This document shows positions 33,954-43,341 of a DNA stretch of 64,000 bases, one piece after another. Made by a program: the position numbers and the translations under genes. How positions within the stretch are numbered: the first letter of the stretch is position 1; each line of letters begins with the position of its first letter. The notes below the pieces were generated by a model. The model saw only the letters and a list, made by a program, of their open reading frames with translations. It ran no database searches and had not been told where the DNA came from. Source of the stretch: Kineothrix sp. MB12-C1 (GTDB lineage: Bacteria; Bacillota; Clostridia; Lachnospirales; Lachnospiraceae); the NCBI RefSeq assembly GCF_030863805.1, contig NZ_CP132957.1, positions 992,001 through 1,056,000 on the forward strand, written 5' to 3'.

Positions 33954-34154
33954 TTATTTCATCTGCTCTTCCTGTTTCTTAATCATTCTGCGAACCATCT
34001 CGCCGCCGATAGAACCAGCTTCCTTAGAAGTCAAGTCACCATTGTAACCTTCCTTTAAGTTAACACCGAGTTCAGAAGCAACCTCTGTTTTGAAACGATC
34101 CATTGCTGCCTTAGCTTCCGGAACCTCTACTCTATTAGATCTGCTACTTGCCAT
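33954..34154 (-). CDS. Alpha/beta-type small acid-soluble spore protein
   Basis: A 66-residue DNA-binding spore protein. Features are VPEAKAAMDRFKTEVASELG, the germination-protease site region, and the DLTSKEAGSIGGEMVRRMI block that binds DNA in the A-like form. These proteins coat and protect spore DNA and are made in the forespore. This is the clearest sign that the organism forms endospores. GGAGGTG precedes the ATG. I could not find a convincing sigma-G promoter by eye. Confidence 0.95.
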   Translation of the reverse strand: MASSRSNRVEVPEAKAAMDRFKTEVASELGVNLKEGYNGDLTSKEAGSIGGEMVRRMIKKQEEQMK

Positions 34155-34334
34155 TTCAATTCACCTCCAATTTACTTTCCAGCTTTATGCTATCTATATT
34201 TGAGATAAGCAATTTCCATTCACCGCTTATCTCAAACACATTATCGTATTCGAAGAAAGCTCGAACTTCATTACTTATCTTGATGTTAGTATTTACGAAG
34301 ATGATTTTATTATGACGGTAAGTTTTGGTAAATT

Positions 34335-34473
34335 TAACTGTTCAGAGCCAAGCACATTTGATGAAGCATGTAGTTGAATGCTTGCATTCATAAGCGTGCT
34401 TTATCAAATGTATTCGGCGGATACGCCAAAGCGAGAAAACACGAAGTGTTTGCGAGCTTGCTCTGCACAGTTA
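34335..34473. repeat. Long copy of dispersed palindromic repeat (copy D)
   Basis: About 139 bp with ends TAACTGTTCAGAGC and GCTCTGCACAGTTA, complementary except near the middle. Inside are CATTTGATGAAGCATG...CATGCT-like and AACACGAAGTGTT palindromes. It ends 5 bp from the stop of the threonine aldolase gene. Its interior differs from copies A to C. The rest of 34155-34478 holds no gene that I can see. Confidence 0.55.
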
Positions 34474-34478
34474 CATAG

Positions 34479-35504
34479 CTAAAGTAATTGCAGCAAAGCT
34501 TCTATATCCTCTTTTCTCGTTGCCCATCCGGTCGCAATCCGCACTACCGTATGTGTATTGTCAAACACTTCCCAAAAACCGAAGGATACTTGTTCTTTTA
34601 ATTTTTCTATTTTTTCATTTTCCATAATAATGAACTGTTGGTTCGTAGGTGATTCCCATAAGAACCGGTATCCCTTTTCCTTCAATCCCCTTTTTAATTC
34701 TTGCGCACATTCTATCGCATTCTTTGCAATTCTTACATATAAGTCATCTGTAAAAAGAGTATCGAACTGTAATCCAAGCAGCCGTCCCTTAGCTAATAGA
34801 CCTCCATGCTGTTTAATTGTGGTCAAAAAGTGGTAAACCAGTCCCGGTTTCGTTATTACAAGGGCTTCTCCGAAAAGAGCGCCTACTTTAGTCCCTCCAA
34901 TATAGAAGGCTTCACAGCATTCGCCAATATTTTCCAGTGTAACATCCGTCTGCTCCGCTGCCAGGGCATATCCCAATCTGGCTCCATCTATATACATAGG
35001 GATGTTGTATTTTTTACAAACTGCATGAAGTGCTGCAAGCTCTGCCTTCGTATAAAGCGCTCCGTACTCCGTAGGATGTGTCACATACAACATTCCGGGA
35101 ATTACCATATGAGGCCAGGTTTCATCCTTATAGAAATCTTCTAAATATTCTTCCACCGTCTCCGCTTGAAGCTTTCCTCTTTCATGAGGCAAGGTCAATA
35201 CCTTATGGCCGCCCGCTTCGATAGCTCCGGACTCATGAACACTAATATGACCGCACTGCGCCGACATAACTCCCTCATAGCCGCGAAGGAGCGCATCGAT
35301 AACCGTGGCGTTCGTCTGCGTTCCTCCCATAAGAAAGAAGATCTCCGCATCCGGCAAATTACAAGCCTTTCTTATTTTCTCCTTCGCACTTTCACAATAT
35401 ACGTCGCTTCCATATCCCGGAGTCTGTTCCATATTCGTTTTCGCAAGCCTTTCCATAATCTCCGGGTGCGCACCTTCCATATAATCACTATCAAAATGAA
35501 GCAT
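34479..35504 (-). CDS. ltaE: Low-specificity L-threonine aldolase family protein
   Basis: PLP enzyme expected to split L-threonine or allo-threonine into glycine and acetaldehyde. 341 residues. GGTQTNATVIDALLRG (cofactor region), HVSVHESGAIEAGGHKVL-type segment, IDGARLGYALAA, and the Schiff-base lysine in FYIGGTKVGALFG are all recognisable. It stands alone; a dispersed repeat copy follows its stop. Confidence 0.9.
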   Translation of the reverse strand: MLHFDSDYMEGAHPEIMERLAKTNMEQTPGYGSDVYCESAKEKIRKACNLPDAEIFFLMGGTQTNATVIDALLRGYEGVMSAQCGHISVHESGAIEAGGHKVLTLPHERGKLQAETVEEYLEDFYKDETWPHMVIPGMLYVTHPTEYGALYTKAELAALHAVCKKYNIPMYIDGARLGYALAAEQTDVTLENIGECCEAFYIGGTKVGALFGEALVITKPGLVYHFLTTIKQHGGLLAKGRLLGLQFDTLFTDDLYVRIAKNAIECAQELKRGLKEKGYRFLWESPTNQQFIIMENEKIEKLKEQVSFGFWEVFDNTHTVVRIATGWATRKEDIEALLQLL

Positions 35505-35551
35505 ATAATTCCTTCCTTCTAAAATATATCCTTTGTTTTATTTATATTTTA

Positions 35552-35965
35552 CTATTTATTCAATCCGCATTTTTCACACAAATGTTGTATCACATCTTTT
35601 CTCGTGACAATACCGATAAAGCGATTTCTTCCATCGATAACAGGTACAAAGTTCTGATTCATTACCTTATGGAGCAAATCTTCCATGTTAGCATCTATAT
35701 CCACAGGCTCGTTGTCCTTTTTTCTATTAATAGAAAGAATAGGGATATTCTCAGCATCCTTTATTGTTAAGCCATGCCTATCCTTCACATACCAAAGCAG
35801 ATCGCCTTCCGTAATCGTTCCTATGTAAACCCCGCTTTTATGATCGATGACAGGTATGGCAGAATATCCGTGATGTTCCATTTTTTCTAAAGTCTGCCGA
35901 AGGGTATCATCATTATAAATGTAAGCAACTTCTTCCTTCGGCCTTATAAAAAACAATATATTCAT
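35552..35965 (-). CDS. CBS-domain pair protein
   Basis: A 137-residue protein made of two CBS motifs: MEHHGYSAIPVIDHKSGVYIGTITEGDLLW (about 31-60) and VMNQNFVPVIDGRNRFIGIVTRKDVIQHL (about 102-131). Stand-alone CBS pairs bind adenine nucleotides and regulate partners; the partner here is unknown. The N-terminus (MNILFFIRPKEEVAYI) is the form common in small Clostridia proteins of this type. Confidence 0.88.
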   Translation of the reverse strand: MNILFFIRPKEEVAYIYNDDTLRQTLEKMEHHGYSAIPVIDHKSGVYIGTITEGDLLWYVKDRHGLTIKDAENIPILSINRKKDNEPVDIDANMEDLLHKVMNQNFVPVIDGRNRFIGIVTRKDVIQHLCEKCGLNK

Positions 35966-35989
35966 AAGCTTTTCTCCCGATGGTGTAAA

Positions 35990-36541
35990 TTAGTCACAAC
36001 TATAAACGATTGCTTGCGCAAGCTCTTTTGCCGCTTCCTCTCCCTGCACCTTCTCTATGATCGCAAGGCCAAAGTCTATGGCACATCCCATTCCCCTGGC
36101 TGTTATAATATTCCCGTCAGTTTCCGTCTTATGGTAGGATACATAAGCTCCTTCCAACTGGCTTTCATAGCCCGGATATGCACACGCTCTTCTGCCCTTT
36201 AGCATCCCTTTATGCCCTAGAATACTGGGGGCCGCACAGATTGCCCCAATCGTCTTGCCCGCCTTGTAAAAGGCATCCAGCTTCTCCATCAATCCCTCAT
36301 GAGCTTCCAGGTCCTTCGTACCCGGACCTCCCGGCAAAAGAAACAGTGTAACGGAATCAAAATCTACATTCTCGAATAGCTGATCCATATGTACGCTAAT
36401 ACCGTGTGAACCTGTCACATCTAGCCTTCCGGTTATCGACACCATATCCGTATCGATATTCGCCCTTCTTAATAAATCCACCACGGCAAGAGCTTCTATT
36501 TCCTCAAATCCATCTGTAAAAAAGATACATGCTTTTTCCAT
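35990..36541 (-). CDS. DJ-1/PfpI-family protein
   Basis: About 183 residues, starting MEKACIFFTDGFEEIEALAVVDLLRR. It has the DJ-1 nucleophile elbow GAICAAPSILG with the conserved cysteine, and the LLPGGPGT segment. Family members act as deglycases, chaperones or stress proteins; the role here is not determined. The open frame continues to 36688 without family similarity, so ATG 36539-36541 is used; AAGGAG lies 13 nt upstream, rather far. Confidence 0.88.
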   Translation of the reverse strand: MEKACIFFTDGFEEIEALAVVDLLRRANIDTDMVSITGRLDVTGSHGISVHMDQLFENVDFDSVTLFLLPGGPGTKDLEAHEGLMEKLDAFYKAGKTIGAICAAPSILGHKGMLKGRRACAYPGYESQLEGAYVSYHKTETDGNIITARGMGCAIDFGLAIIEKVQGEEAAKELAQAIVYSCD

Positions 36542-36652
36542 TTTTATGCTTATTCTCCTTTCAAAATCCGGAGCATTTATGCCGATATGCCTACACACCT
36601 TGTCCGCAAGCGGCCATGGTATGTTTTTTGCACACTCGCTTTGCTCGGCGCA

Positions 36653-36677
36653 GTATAATATTGCTAAAATATTATAC
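36653..36677. other. Perfect palindrome upstream of the DJ-1/PfpI gene
   Basis: GTATAATATT-GCTAA-AATATTATAC, a 10-bp perfect stem about 110 bp before the DJ-1 start. It could be an operator or part of the leader. Confidence 0.4.
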
Positions 36678-36739
36678 CTTGAGTACAAATCCTCGCTCCA
36701 TATTGCTTATTCTACCACTCTCTTTTATTTTTTTAAAGC

Positions 36740-36768
36740 TTCAATTTCCCCTTCTTATGTAGTATAAT
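36740..36768 (+). promoter_or_regulatory. Sigma-A promoter of the solute-binding protein gene
   Basis: TTCAAT (36740-36745), 17 nt, TATAAT (36763-36768), about 48 bp before the ATG at 36817. GAGGAG forms the ribosome site. Confidence 0.6.
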
Positions 36769-36816
36769 TCATAATATCATTTACAATACACGATATACCA
36801 AAGAGGAGAAGCATTT

Positions 36817-38271
36817 ATGAAGAATTCCATCGTTAAATTAATTGCTGCGGCAATAGGAATCATGCTATCTCTCACCGCATGTACAGGTACTGAGAATCCG
36901 TCCGAGGCATATACGCCGGTTTCCATTGAAATCTGGCACTATTATAACGGACCGCAGAAGCTGGCATTCGATGAGCTGGTAACAGAGTTTAATGAAACAG
37001 CAGGCCAGGAACAAGGCATCATTGTGGAAGCCTTCGGACAAGGTAATATCTACGATCTTTTTCAAAAAGTTCATGATTCAGTGAATAAGAAAGTAGGGGC
37101 CGGCGAGCTGCCAACCATCTTTTCCGCTTATACCGATACCGTGTATGACTTAAATCAAAAAGAGATGATAAGCGCTTTGGATAATTATTTTACGGAAGAA
37201 GAATTATCTGAATATGTGGATGCCTATATTAACGAAGGACGTTTCGATGAGAATGCCCACTTAAAAATCATGCCAATTGCCAAGTCCACAGAAGTTCTTA
37301 TGCTCAACCGAACCGATTGGAGACGATTCGTTGCCGATACCGGAACTTCCATAGATAAGCTACATACGTTGGAAGGTTTGGTGGAAGCATCTCAAGCCTA
37401 TTACCAATGGACCGATGATCAGACACCTGACATTCCAAACGACGGCAAAGCAATGTTCGGTCGTGATGCCATGGCTAATTATATGATTCTGGGTTATTAC
37501 CAACTCACAGGGGAAACCCTTTTCTCCCATCAAGATGACAAAATAACCTTTGATCCTGACATTGCAGCACTGCGTAAGCTTTGGGACAACTACTACCTCC
37601 CTTACATTAACGGATGGTTCGGCTCCTATGGTAAATTTCGTTCAGACGATGCCAAGACAGGGGATATTATCGCTTTCGTAGGTTCTTCCTCGGGGGCGTA
37701 TTATTTCCCGGAAGAGGTTACTTTACAGGATGATTCCAGCTATCCGATAGAAGCAGTAGTATTTCCCGCTCCCGGCTTTCAGGGAACATCTCCTATCGCC
37801 ATTCAGCAAGGGGCCGGTATGGCCGTTATTTCTTCTGACCCTGAGATTGAACAGGCTGCCGTAACTTTCCTTAGGTGGTTTACAGAAGCAGAGCGCAATA
37901 TTGATTTCTCCATTTCCTCCGCTTATCTCCCTGTCAGAAAAGAAGCAAATGATATAAGCCTTATTCAAAAATCCGAAGGCTTTCAGGCTCTTCCCTCTGC
38001 CGTACAGGATACACTTGCCGTTTCAGTCGATATGGTAAATGAATATGAATTGTATTTCGAAAAGCCTTTCCAATATTCTTCTGACGCCAGAAAAGTCATA
38101 GAGTATTCACTTTCAGACCATGCCAAGGCAGACCGGGCGCAGATACTTTTGCTGGCAGAGGCTGGGATGAGCATGCAGGATGCCGTGGCACTGTATACAA
38201 CAGAGCAGAACTTCCAAGATTGGTATCAGGAATTTGTCAATGCGGTTCGTACGGCAATCGGGGAGAATTAA
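36817..38271 (+). CDS. Extracellular solute-binding lipoprotein (orphan)
   Basis: A 484-residue family 1 solute-binding protein. A lipoprotein signal peptide ends LSLTAC with lipid-modified Cys22. The mature part has IEIWHYYNGPQKLAFDELVTEFNE, typical of sugar- or amino-acid-binding members, and YTDTVYDLNQKEMISALDNYF. There are no transporter permeases next to it; instead the next gene, 16 bp on, is a membrane c-di-GMP enzyme with an outside sensor domain. It may therefore present a ligand to that sensor. The ligand is unknown. Confidence 0.88.
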   Translation: MKNSIVKLIAAAIGIMLSLTACTGTENPSEAYTPVSIEIWHYYNGPQKLAFDELVTEFNETAGQEQGIIVEAFGQGNIYDLFQKVHDSVNKKVGAGELPTIFSAYTDTVYDLNQKEMISALDNYFTEEELSEYVDAYINEGRFDENAHLKIMPIAKSTEVLMLNRTDWRRFVADTGTSIDKLHTLEGLVEASQAYYQWTDDQTPDIPNDGKAMFGRDAMANYMILGYYQLTGETLFSHQDDKITFDPDIAALRKLWDNYYLPYINGWFGSYGKFRSDDAKTGDIIAFVGSSSGAYYFPEEVTLQDDSSYPIEAVVFPAPGFQGTSPIAIQQGAGMAVISSDPEIEQAAVTFLRWFTEAERNIDFSISSAYLPVRKEANDISLIQKSEGFQALPSAVQDTLAVSVDMVNEYELYFEKPFQYSSDARKVIEYSLSDHAKADRAQILLLAEAGMSMQDAVALYTTEQNFQDWYQEFVNAVRTAIGEN

Positions 38272-38287
38272 TAGGAAGAGGATTTCA

Positions 38288-41281
38288 ATGAAACTGAAAA
38301 AAACAAAAGAGAAAACAAGAAAAGCTTTTCATTCGATTATGTCCCGGATTTTGCTCCCTGTAGTCGTCGCTATCCTTGTGCAGGCCGGCCTTTTTGCTGT
38401 CAATATTATATGGGGCGGTACTATTTCCAAACTCAACCAAAACGCATTCGGAATTCTCGATATGCAGGTAGCTAACCGTCGCAATTACCTTCAAAATGAA
38501 ATGTTAGAACGTTGGTCTAACTTAAATCCCGTTGCTGAAGATATTCGAAATCTAATCAATAGCGCACCGAGTGCCTCATCTAACGATGAACTTTTGACTC
38601 ATAGCGCTCCTAAGCTGATCAGCTTGCTTCGCCGTAACTTGGTAACCGGTGTTTTCCTCATTTTGACAGACGGTGAGATATATACCGAAGATGGCGACTT
38701 TGAAAAACACGCTCTCTATATTCGGGATATGGACCCTATTACGAATTCAGTGAATAATTCCGGCCTGTTGCTTTTACACGCGCCGGCCCGCCTTTCCAAA
38801 CAATTGGCAATTCCGCTGGACTCCCGTTGGCAGCCACGTATTCACTTTTCCTCCGACACTCCCCAGAACTGGGAATATTACCGGAAGCCCTTACTGGCAG
38901 CCAAGGCTTATCCCGATGTTCAAGAAGTGGACTTGGGTTATTGGAGTCCTGTTTTTCGTGCGGAAGGAGACAGCATAGATACCATCACTTACTCCATGCC
39001 CCTTCGCGACCAATATGGCATTGTACAGGCAATTATCGGTGTGGAGATTTCCATCGATTATTTGAGCAAACAAATACCCTATCAGGAATTGAATGCGGAC
39101 AAACAAGGGATGTATCTTGTCGGTATCGCAAACGATTCTTCGTTGACCTTTACCCCGCAGCTTTCTACCGGTCCCGTTTATAAGCATGTTTTCGGGCAAG
39201 CGAAGCAAATTCCCTTTGCTTCACAGGAAGACTACTCCAATGTCTTCCAAGTCGTCGATAATGCTTCACTTCCCGGCGAAAAAATATATGGATGTATACA
39301 GTACTTCACTCTTTATAACTCGAATACCCCTTTTGAAAACGAGAGATGGGCGCTGATTGGGATGCTGGACGATTATCAGCTTCTTGGATTCTCTCAAGGA
39401 ATTATATGGGCAATTGCAGCTACTCTCGTTATCTCACTTATTATTGCCTTTATGGCCGCATGGGTGGCTAATGCCCTGCTCTCACGCCCTATTACCAAAT
39501 TATTGGCGCAGCTTCAGGACAGTGAACTGAGCCATCCTTTGAAATTACAGAAACTGCAGATTTTTGAAATTGATGAGTTATCGAACGCCATTGAATCTCT
39601 TAGCGTGCGCGTTGCAAGAGAAGCAAGCCGCCTTTCTCAAATTATCGATATGGCCGGGGTAGAAATTGCTGCTTTTGAAGCCAAATTCGATTCCGATCAA
39701 GTATTTTATACCAGTCATTTCTTTAAGATGCTCGGGCTATCTAAGGAATCGGAACAAGATGGGACTGTTAATCGCGAAGAGTTCGATGCATTGATGGAAA
39801 CGCTTAATGATAAGGTCGAAGATAGGTCTGAAGACAATAGTGTAAGAATCTTACGTATCGCGCGATCTTCCGATACACATACACATCGTTGGGTACGTCT
39901 TAAAATAGTATCCACTGATGAGTATATTACCGGCGTAGTGACCGATATCACTCACGAAGTCCTAAAGAGACAGAAAGTAGAAAAAGAAAGAGATTATGAT
40001 CTCTTGACCAATCTCTTCAACCGCCGTGCCTTCGGTGTAGAACTTGCGAAACGTTTCCAGAATCCGGAGCAGCTCGGTATCGGAGCTATGGTCATGCTGG
40101 ATCTGGATAATCTGAAATTTATTAACGACACTTACGGTCACGATTGCGGCGATGCCTATATCCGTAGTATGGCGGAAGCACTTCAATGTCATACCCCGAA
40201 GGATACCTTAATCGCCCGTATGTCCGGAGATGAGTTCTATGTTCTCTTTTCCGGCTATTCATCGAAAGAAGAATTGGAAGAAGTTATCCTCATATTAGAA
40301 AACGGAATCAGAAGATCTATGTTCATGCTGCCTGACCATTCCAGCATCAATATTCGTGCTTCTGCCGGCGTGGCATGGTATCCGGAACATGCGACTTCTT
40401 ATGAACTGCTCATTAAATATGCTGATTTCGCCATGTATCAGGTAAAGAACACGACCAAAGGAAGCTTCGGCGAATTCAATATCGAACACTATCACAGAGA
40501 TGCTTACCTATTACAAAATCAGGAGGCCATTAATCGCCTTATTGACGAAGAGCTGATAACTTTCCACTTTCAGCCTATTGTGGATGCGAAAAATGGCAGC
40601 GTATTCGGCTATGAAGCCTTAATGCGTCCGCTTTTGCAAACACTCAAATCACCGAAAGAAGTATTAACACTGGCGAAGTCACAATCCAAACTCTATGGCA
40701 TTGAACGATTGACATGGCGAAAGAGCCTGGAACAATTCGAACAACTGCCCAATATACCATCACAGCTTCGCCTGTTCGTTAACTCTATCGCGAATCAGCT
40801 CCTGAATGAGAAGGATTCCGAACAGATTCAGGAACAGTTCTCTCATTTGTTCTCGCGCGTTATCGTAGAGATTACCGAAGAAGAACGCTCCACAGAGGAC
40901 TTAACCCTTAGCAAACTGAAATGGGCTTCCGATTGGGGCTGTCAGGTTGCACTCGATGATTTTGGTACAGGATATAATTCCGATTCTGCATTATTGGCTA
41001 TCGATCCGAACTTCGTCAAGCTTGATATTTCCATCGTACGTAACGTAGATACCGACTTAAACCGTCGTAAAATCCTGGAAAACCTGCTCTCCTATGCCGA
41101 TAGCAGGGGAATCGCGGTAATTGCAGAAGGAGTGGAAACATCAGCCGAGCTGCATACCCTTATTGGACTTGGCGTAGACTATGTTCAGGGATATTATATT
41201 GCAAGACCCCAACTCCAGCCAGCCCCCCTTCCTGAGCATATCGTGGAAGAAATTAAAGAAACCTACGCGAAAACGAAGTAA
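38288..41281 (+). CDS. Sensory GGDEF-EAL protein with dCache-like extracellular domain
   Basis: About 997 residues. Membrane segment 1 (about 17-38), an extracellular dCache-like sensor (about 40-370), membrane segment 2 (about 372-395), HAMP-like linker, a PAS-like stretch (about 455-560), GGDEF domain with SGDEF (about 646) and no RxxD inhibitory site, then EAL with EALMRP (Glu776), DDFGTGYNS, KLDIS, AEGVE and VQGYYIARP all intact. The phosphodiesterase looks active; the cyclase motif differs by one residue from GGDEF and may be active or regulatory. ATG 38288 with AGGAAGAGG upstream is preferred to the longer open frame, which overlaps the previous gene. Confidence 0.92.
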   Translation: MKLKKTKEKTRKAFHSIMSRILLPVVVAILVQAGLFAVNIIWGGTISKLNQNAFGILDMQVANRRNYLQNEMLERWSNLNPVAEDIRNLINSAPSASSNDELLTHSAPKLISLLRRNLVTGVFLILTDGEIYTEDGDFEKHALYIRDMDPITNSVNNSGLLLLHAPARLSKQLAIPLDSRWQPRIHFSSDTPQNWEYYRKPLLAAKAYPDVQEVDLGYWSPVFRAEGDSIDTITYSMPLRDQYGIVQAIIGVEISIDYLSKQIPYQELNADKQGMYLVGIANDSSLTFTPQLSTGPVYKHVFGQAKQIPFASQEDYSNVFQVVDNASLPGEKIYGCIQYFTLYNSNTPFENERWALIGMLDDYQLLGFSQGIIWAIAATLVISLIIAFMAAWVANALLSRPITKLLAQLQDSELSHPLKLQKLQIFEIDELSNAIESLSVRVAREASRLSQIIDMAGVEIAAFEAKFDSDQVFYTSHFFKMLGLSKESEQDGTVNREEFDALMETLNDKVEDRSEDNSVRILRIARSSDTHTHRWVRLKIVSTDEYITGVVTDITHEVLKRQKVEKERDYDLLTNLFNRRAFGVELAKRFQNPEQLGIGAMVMLDLDNLKFINDTYGHDCGDAYIRSMAEALQCHTPKDTLIARMSGDEFYVLFSGYSSKEELEEVILILENGIRRSMFMLPDHSSINIRASAGVAWYPEHATSYELLIKYADFAMYQVKNTTKGSFGEFNIEHYHRDAYLLQNQEAINRLIDEELITFHFQPIVDAKNGSVFGYEALMRPLLQTLKSPKEVLTLAKSQSKLYGIERLTWRKSLEQFEQLPNIPSQLRLFVNSIANQLLNEKDSEQIQEQFSHLFSRVIVEITEEERSTEDLTLSKLKWASDWGCQVALDDFGTGYNSDSALLAIDPNFVKLDISIVRNVDTDLNRRKILENLLSYADSRGIAVIAEGVETSAELHTLIGLGVDYVQGYYIARPQLQPAPLPEHIVEEIKETYAKTK

Positions 41282-41296
41282 TACAATCATGTCCAT

Positions 41297-41589
41297 ATGA
41301 ATTACACTTTTTTCATTAGGTTTGTTGAGGGATTTCGCCCGGCGGTTTCATTTTTCTTCCGATGTGCGCGATTGTATTTTCTAAATGAAACGTAATACAT
41401 TTGGACTGCTCCCGGGTCGGAAGCAAGGTACTTCCATGTACCGTGCTTCCTAAACACCGCTTCCATGCGGTGTTTGCCCTGATTCTCTAAGCGTTTCATT
41501 AAGAAAATAGAAATCGCTTGCTGACGGAAGTAAAACGAAACCGCCGGGCGAAATCCTATTAAGACTTCTGAAACAATGTGGAATTCATA
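41297..41589. repeat. 293-bp element with long inverted arms and internal hairpins
   Basis: The ends ATGAATTACAC and GTGGAATTCAT are complementary, and the arms (about 95-100 bp each) stay paired inward: GATTTCGCCCGGCGGTTTC (about 41331-41349) is an exact complement of 41537-41555, then CTTCCG, GCGATT, ATTTTCT and AATGAAACG match in order. The centre holds AAACACCGC-TTCCAT-GCGGTGTTT and AAGCAAGGTAC-TTCCAT-GTACCGTGCTT. No protein is encoded. It looks like a MITE or a structured RNA; it may also terminate the GGDEF-EAL gene 16 bp upstream. Confidence 0.75.
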
Positions 41590-41694
41590 CGTTTATTATT
41601 ATTTCAAAGTCTCCATATCCCTTCCACAGCCTACCCGATTTCAGATATAATTATATGTATGTAAAAAGGATCTGGATTCGTTCGTATTGGTTTA

Positions 41695-41735
41695 GATTCC
41701 GTTAAACAAACTGCTTGAATTTTCTTAATGGAATC
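41695..41735 (+). other. Inverted repeat in the leader of the CYTH gene
   Basis: GATTCCGTTA (41695-41704) pairs with TAATGGAATC (41726-41735), about 105 bp before the CYTH start. Its function is not known. Otherwise 41590-41839 shows nothing recognisable. Confidence 0.35.
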
Positions 41736-41839
41736 CGGAAAACCCAGGGGAAATACCACAAGGATGTGTCCGGGTCCCTATATAACCTACAAATTATACT
41801 TAGAATTCTCACTACTCTTCATTACAGAAAGGACATCCT

Positions 41840-42322
41840 ATGGAAATCGAACGCAAATTTACCATAAAGTCTCTCCCGGAAGACCTCTCCACTTACCCTT
41901 ATCATCATATCGAGCAGTTCTATCTGAATGTGAATCCCGTCATCCGTGCAAGAAAACAGGATGATGACTATTATTTGACTTATAAAGGAAAAGGACTCCT
42001 TGCAAGGGAGGAATATAATCTTCCCCTAAACAAAGAATCCTATTATCATCTCCGTGAAAAAGCCGACGGTAACTTTATTTCTAAAAGAAGATATCTCATC
42101 CCCATTCCGGACGCTTCTTTAACAATCGAGTTGGATATCTTCGATGAGCCTTTTACCCCCCTCATCATTGCGGAGGTGGAATTCTCCAGCGAAGAAGAAG
42201 CTGCTGCCTTCATTCCGCCCGTATGGTTCGATGAAGATGTTACCTTCGACCCTGCTTATCATAATTCCAATTTAAGCCGTAGAATTTTTCCTGACTCGAC
42301 GATTATATTAGAAAGGACGTGA
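41840..42322 (+). CDS. CYTH-domain protein
   Basis: A 160-residue CYTH (CyaB, thiamine triphosphatase) tunnel-fold protein. It opens with the signature MEIERKFTI (ExExK) and keeps alternating charged strands (VIRARKQ, YYLTYKGKG, SKRRYLIP, TIELDIF, AEVEF). Family members hydrolyse triphosphates such as tripolyphosphate or ThTP with divalent metal; the substrate cannot be assigned. Its stop overlaps the GTG start of the next gene. Confidence 0.93.
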   Translation: MEIERKFTIKSLPEDLSTYPYHHIEQFYLNVNPVIRARKQDDDYYLTYKGKGLLAREEYNLPLNKESYYHLREKADGNFISKRRYLIPIPDASLTIELDIFDEPFTPLIIAEVEFSSEEEAAAFIPPVWFDEDVTFDPAYHNSNLSRRIFPDSTIILERT

Positions 42323-43302
42323 TCTGCATAAAAATCTTCAAAATAGCATTGGGCGGTGCATTGGCAATTATAATAGCAACCTTGTTAAAACTGGAATACG
42401 GCACTGCTGCGGGCATTATTACACTCCTTACCATTCAAGATACCACCAAAGAGACCATACAAATTTCTTTAAAGCGAGTTGTGGCCTTTTGCATTGCAAC
42501 TTTACTTTCCTTTGTTCTTTTTAACTTAATCGGGTATCATGCGATTTCCTTTGGTCTTTTTCTTCTTGTATTCGTATGGATTTGCTATACGTTTCAATTA
42601 CAAGATGCTATCTCAATGAATGCCGTTTTGGCTACTCATTATTTAGTTTCTTACCAAATGCCGCTTTCTCTTATTCAAAACGAATTTCTTTTATTATTCA
42701 TCGGAGCCGGTATTGGAACTCTTCTTAATCTTTTTATGCCGGATAAAGTAAAACATATAAGAAACACACAGGCTGTACTGGAGTCAGATTTAAGAACGCT
42801 TTTATCCAAAATGTCTGAGAACCTTTTAGAAGAATCAAAGGAAATTTATACAGATGAATGCTTTTACACCCTCGAATCTCATATTGAAAAAGGCCTGAAG
42901 GATGCCTATGACAATATGAATAATACCCTTACGAAGAATACAAAGTATTTCATTGACTACATGCAGATGAGAAAGCAACAATGTCAAGTGCTACGAAATA
43001 TTTATCAGAAAATTAAGACACTGGATCATGTACCGGAGCAAGCAAAAGATATTGCAAATTTTATTGACCATATTGGAATAAGTCTAAAAGAAACCAATAA
43101 TGCTGCCGGTTTGCTTTTGGAATGCGAAACCTTGTTCCAAAAATTTCAAGCGAGCGATTTGCCTTCCACAAGGCAAGAATTTGAATCCAGAGCCATACTC
43201 TATATGCTCTTAAAAGATTTTGAATACTTTCTGCAAATTAAGCAAGATTTCGCTGCTTCCCTCTCCGCTGAGCAAAAGGAAAAATATTGGGAAACTGATT
43301 GA
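42319..43302 (+). CDS. Aromatic acid exporter-family membrane protein (ArAE_1/DUF939)
   Basis: 327 residues, GTG start overlapping the CYTH stop (GTGA). The N-terminal half has about five membrane segments (FKIALGGALAIIIATLL, AAGIITLLTIQDTTKET, VVAFCIATLLSFVLFNLIG, a segment ending FVWICYTF, FLLLFIGAGIGTLLNLFMP), the usual ArAE_1 layout. The C-terminal half (about 145-327) is a soluble helical domain. The substrate is unknown. Coupling to the CYTH gene suggests coordinate expression. Confidence 0.82.
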   Translation: MICIKIFKIALGGALAIIIATLLKLEYGTAAGIITLLTIQDTTKETIQISLKRVVAFCIATLLSFVLFNLIGYHAISFGLFLLVFVWICYTFQLQDAISMNAVLATHYLVSYQMPLSLIQNEFLLLFIGAGIGTLLNLFMPDKVKHIRNTQAVLESDLRTLLSKMSENLLEESKEIYTDECFYTLESHIEKGLKDAYDNMNNTLTKNTKYFIDYMQMRKQQCQVLRNIYQKIKTLDHVPEQAKDIANFIDHIGISLKETNNAAGLLLECETLFQKFQASDLPSTRQEFESRAILYMLLKDFEYFLQIKQDFAASLSAEQKEKYWETD

Positions 43303-43341
43303 TCAAGTCATATTGACAGAACATTCCACCACATCCATATT

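Noticed and set aside
34155-34230. Sigma-G promoter for the SASP gene
   Set aside because: CAAATATA and CATAAAG candidates are present, but neither has a -35 match at proper spacing.
41301-41499. Small minus-strand frame (about 65 codons) inside the inverted-repeat element
   Set aside because: It has no ribosome-binding site or recognisable motif, and the sequence is explained by the palindromic arms.
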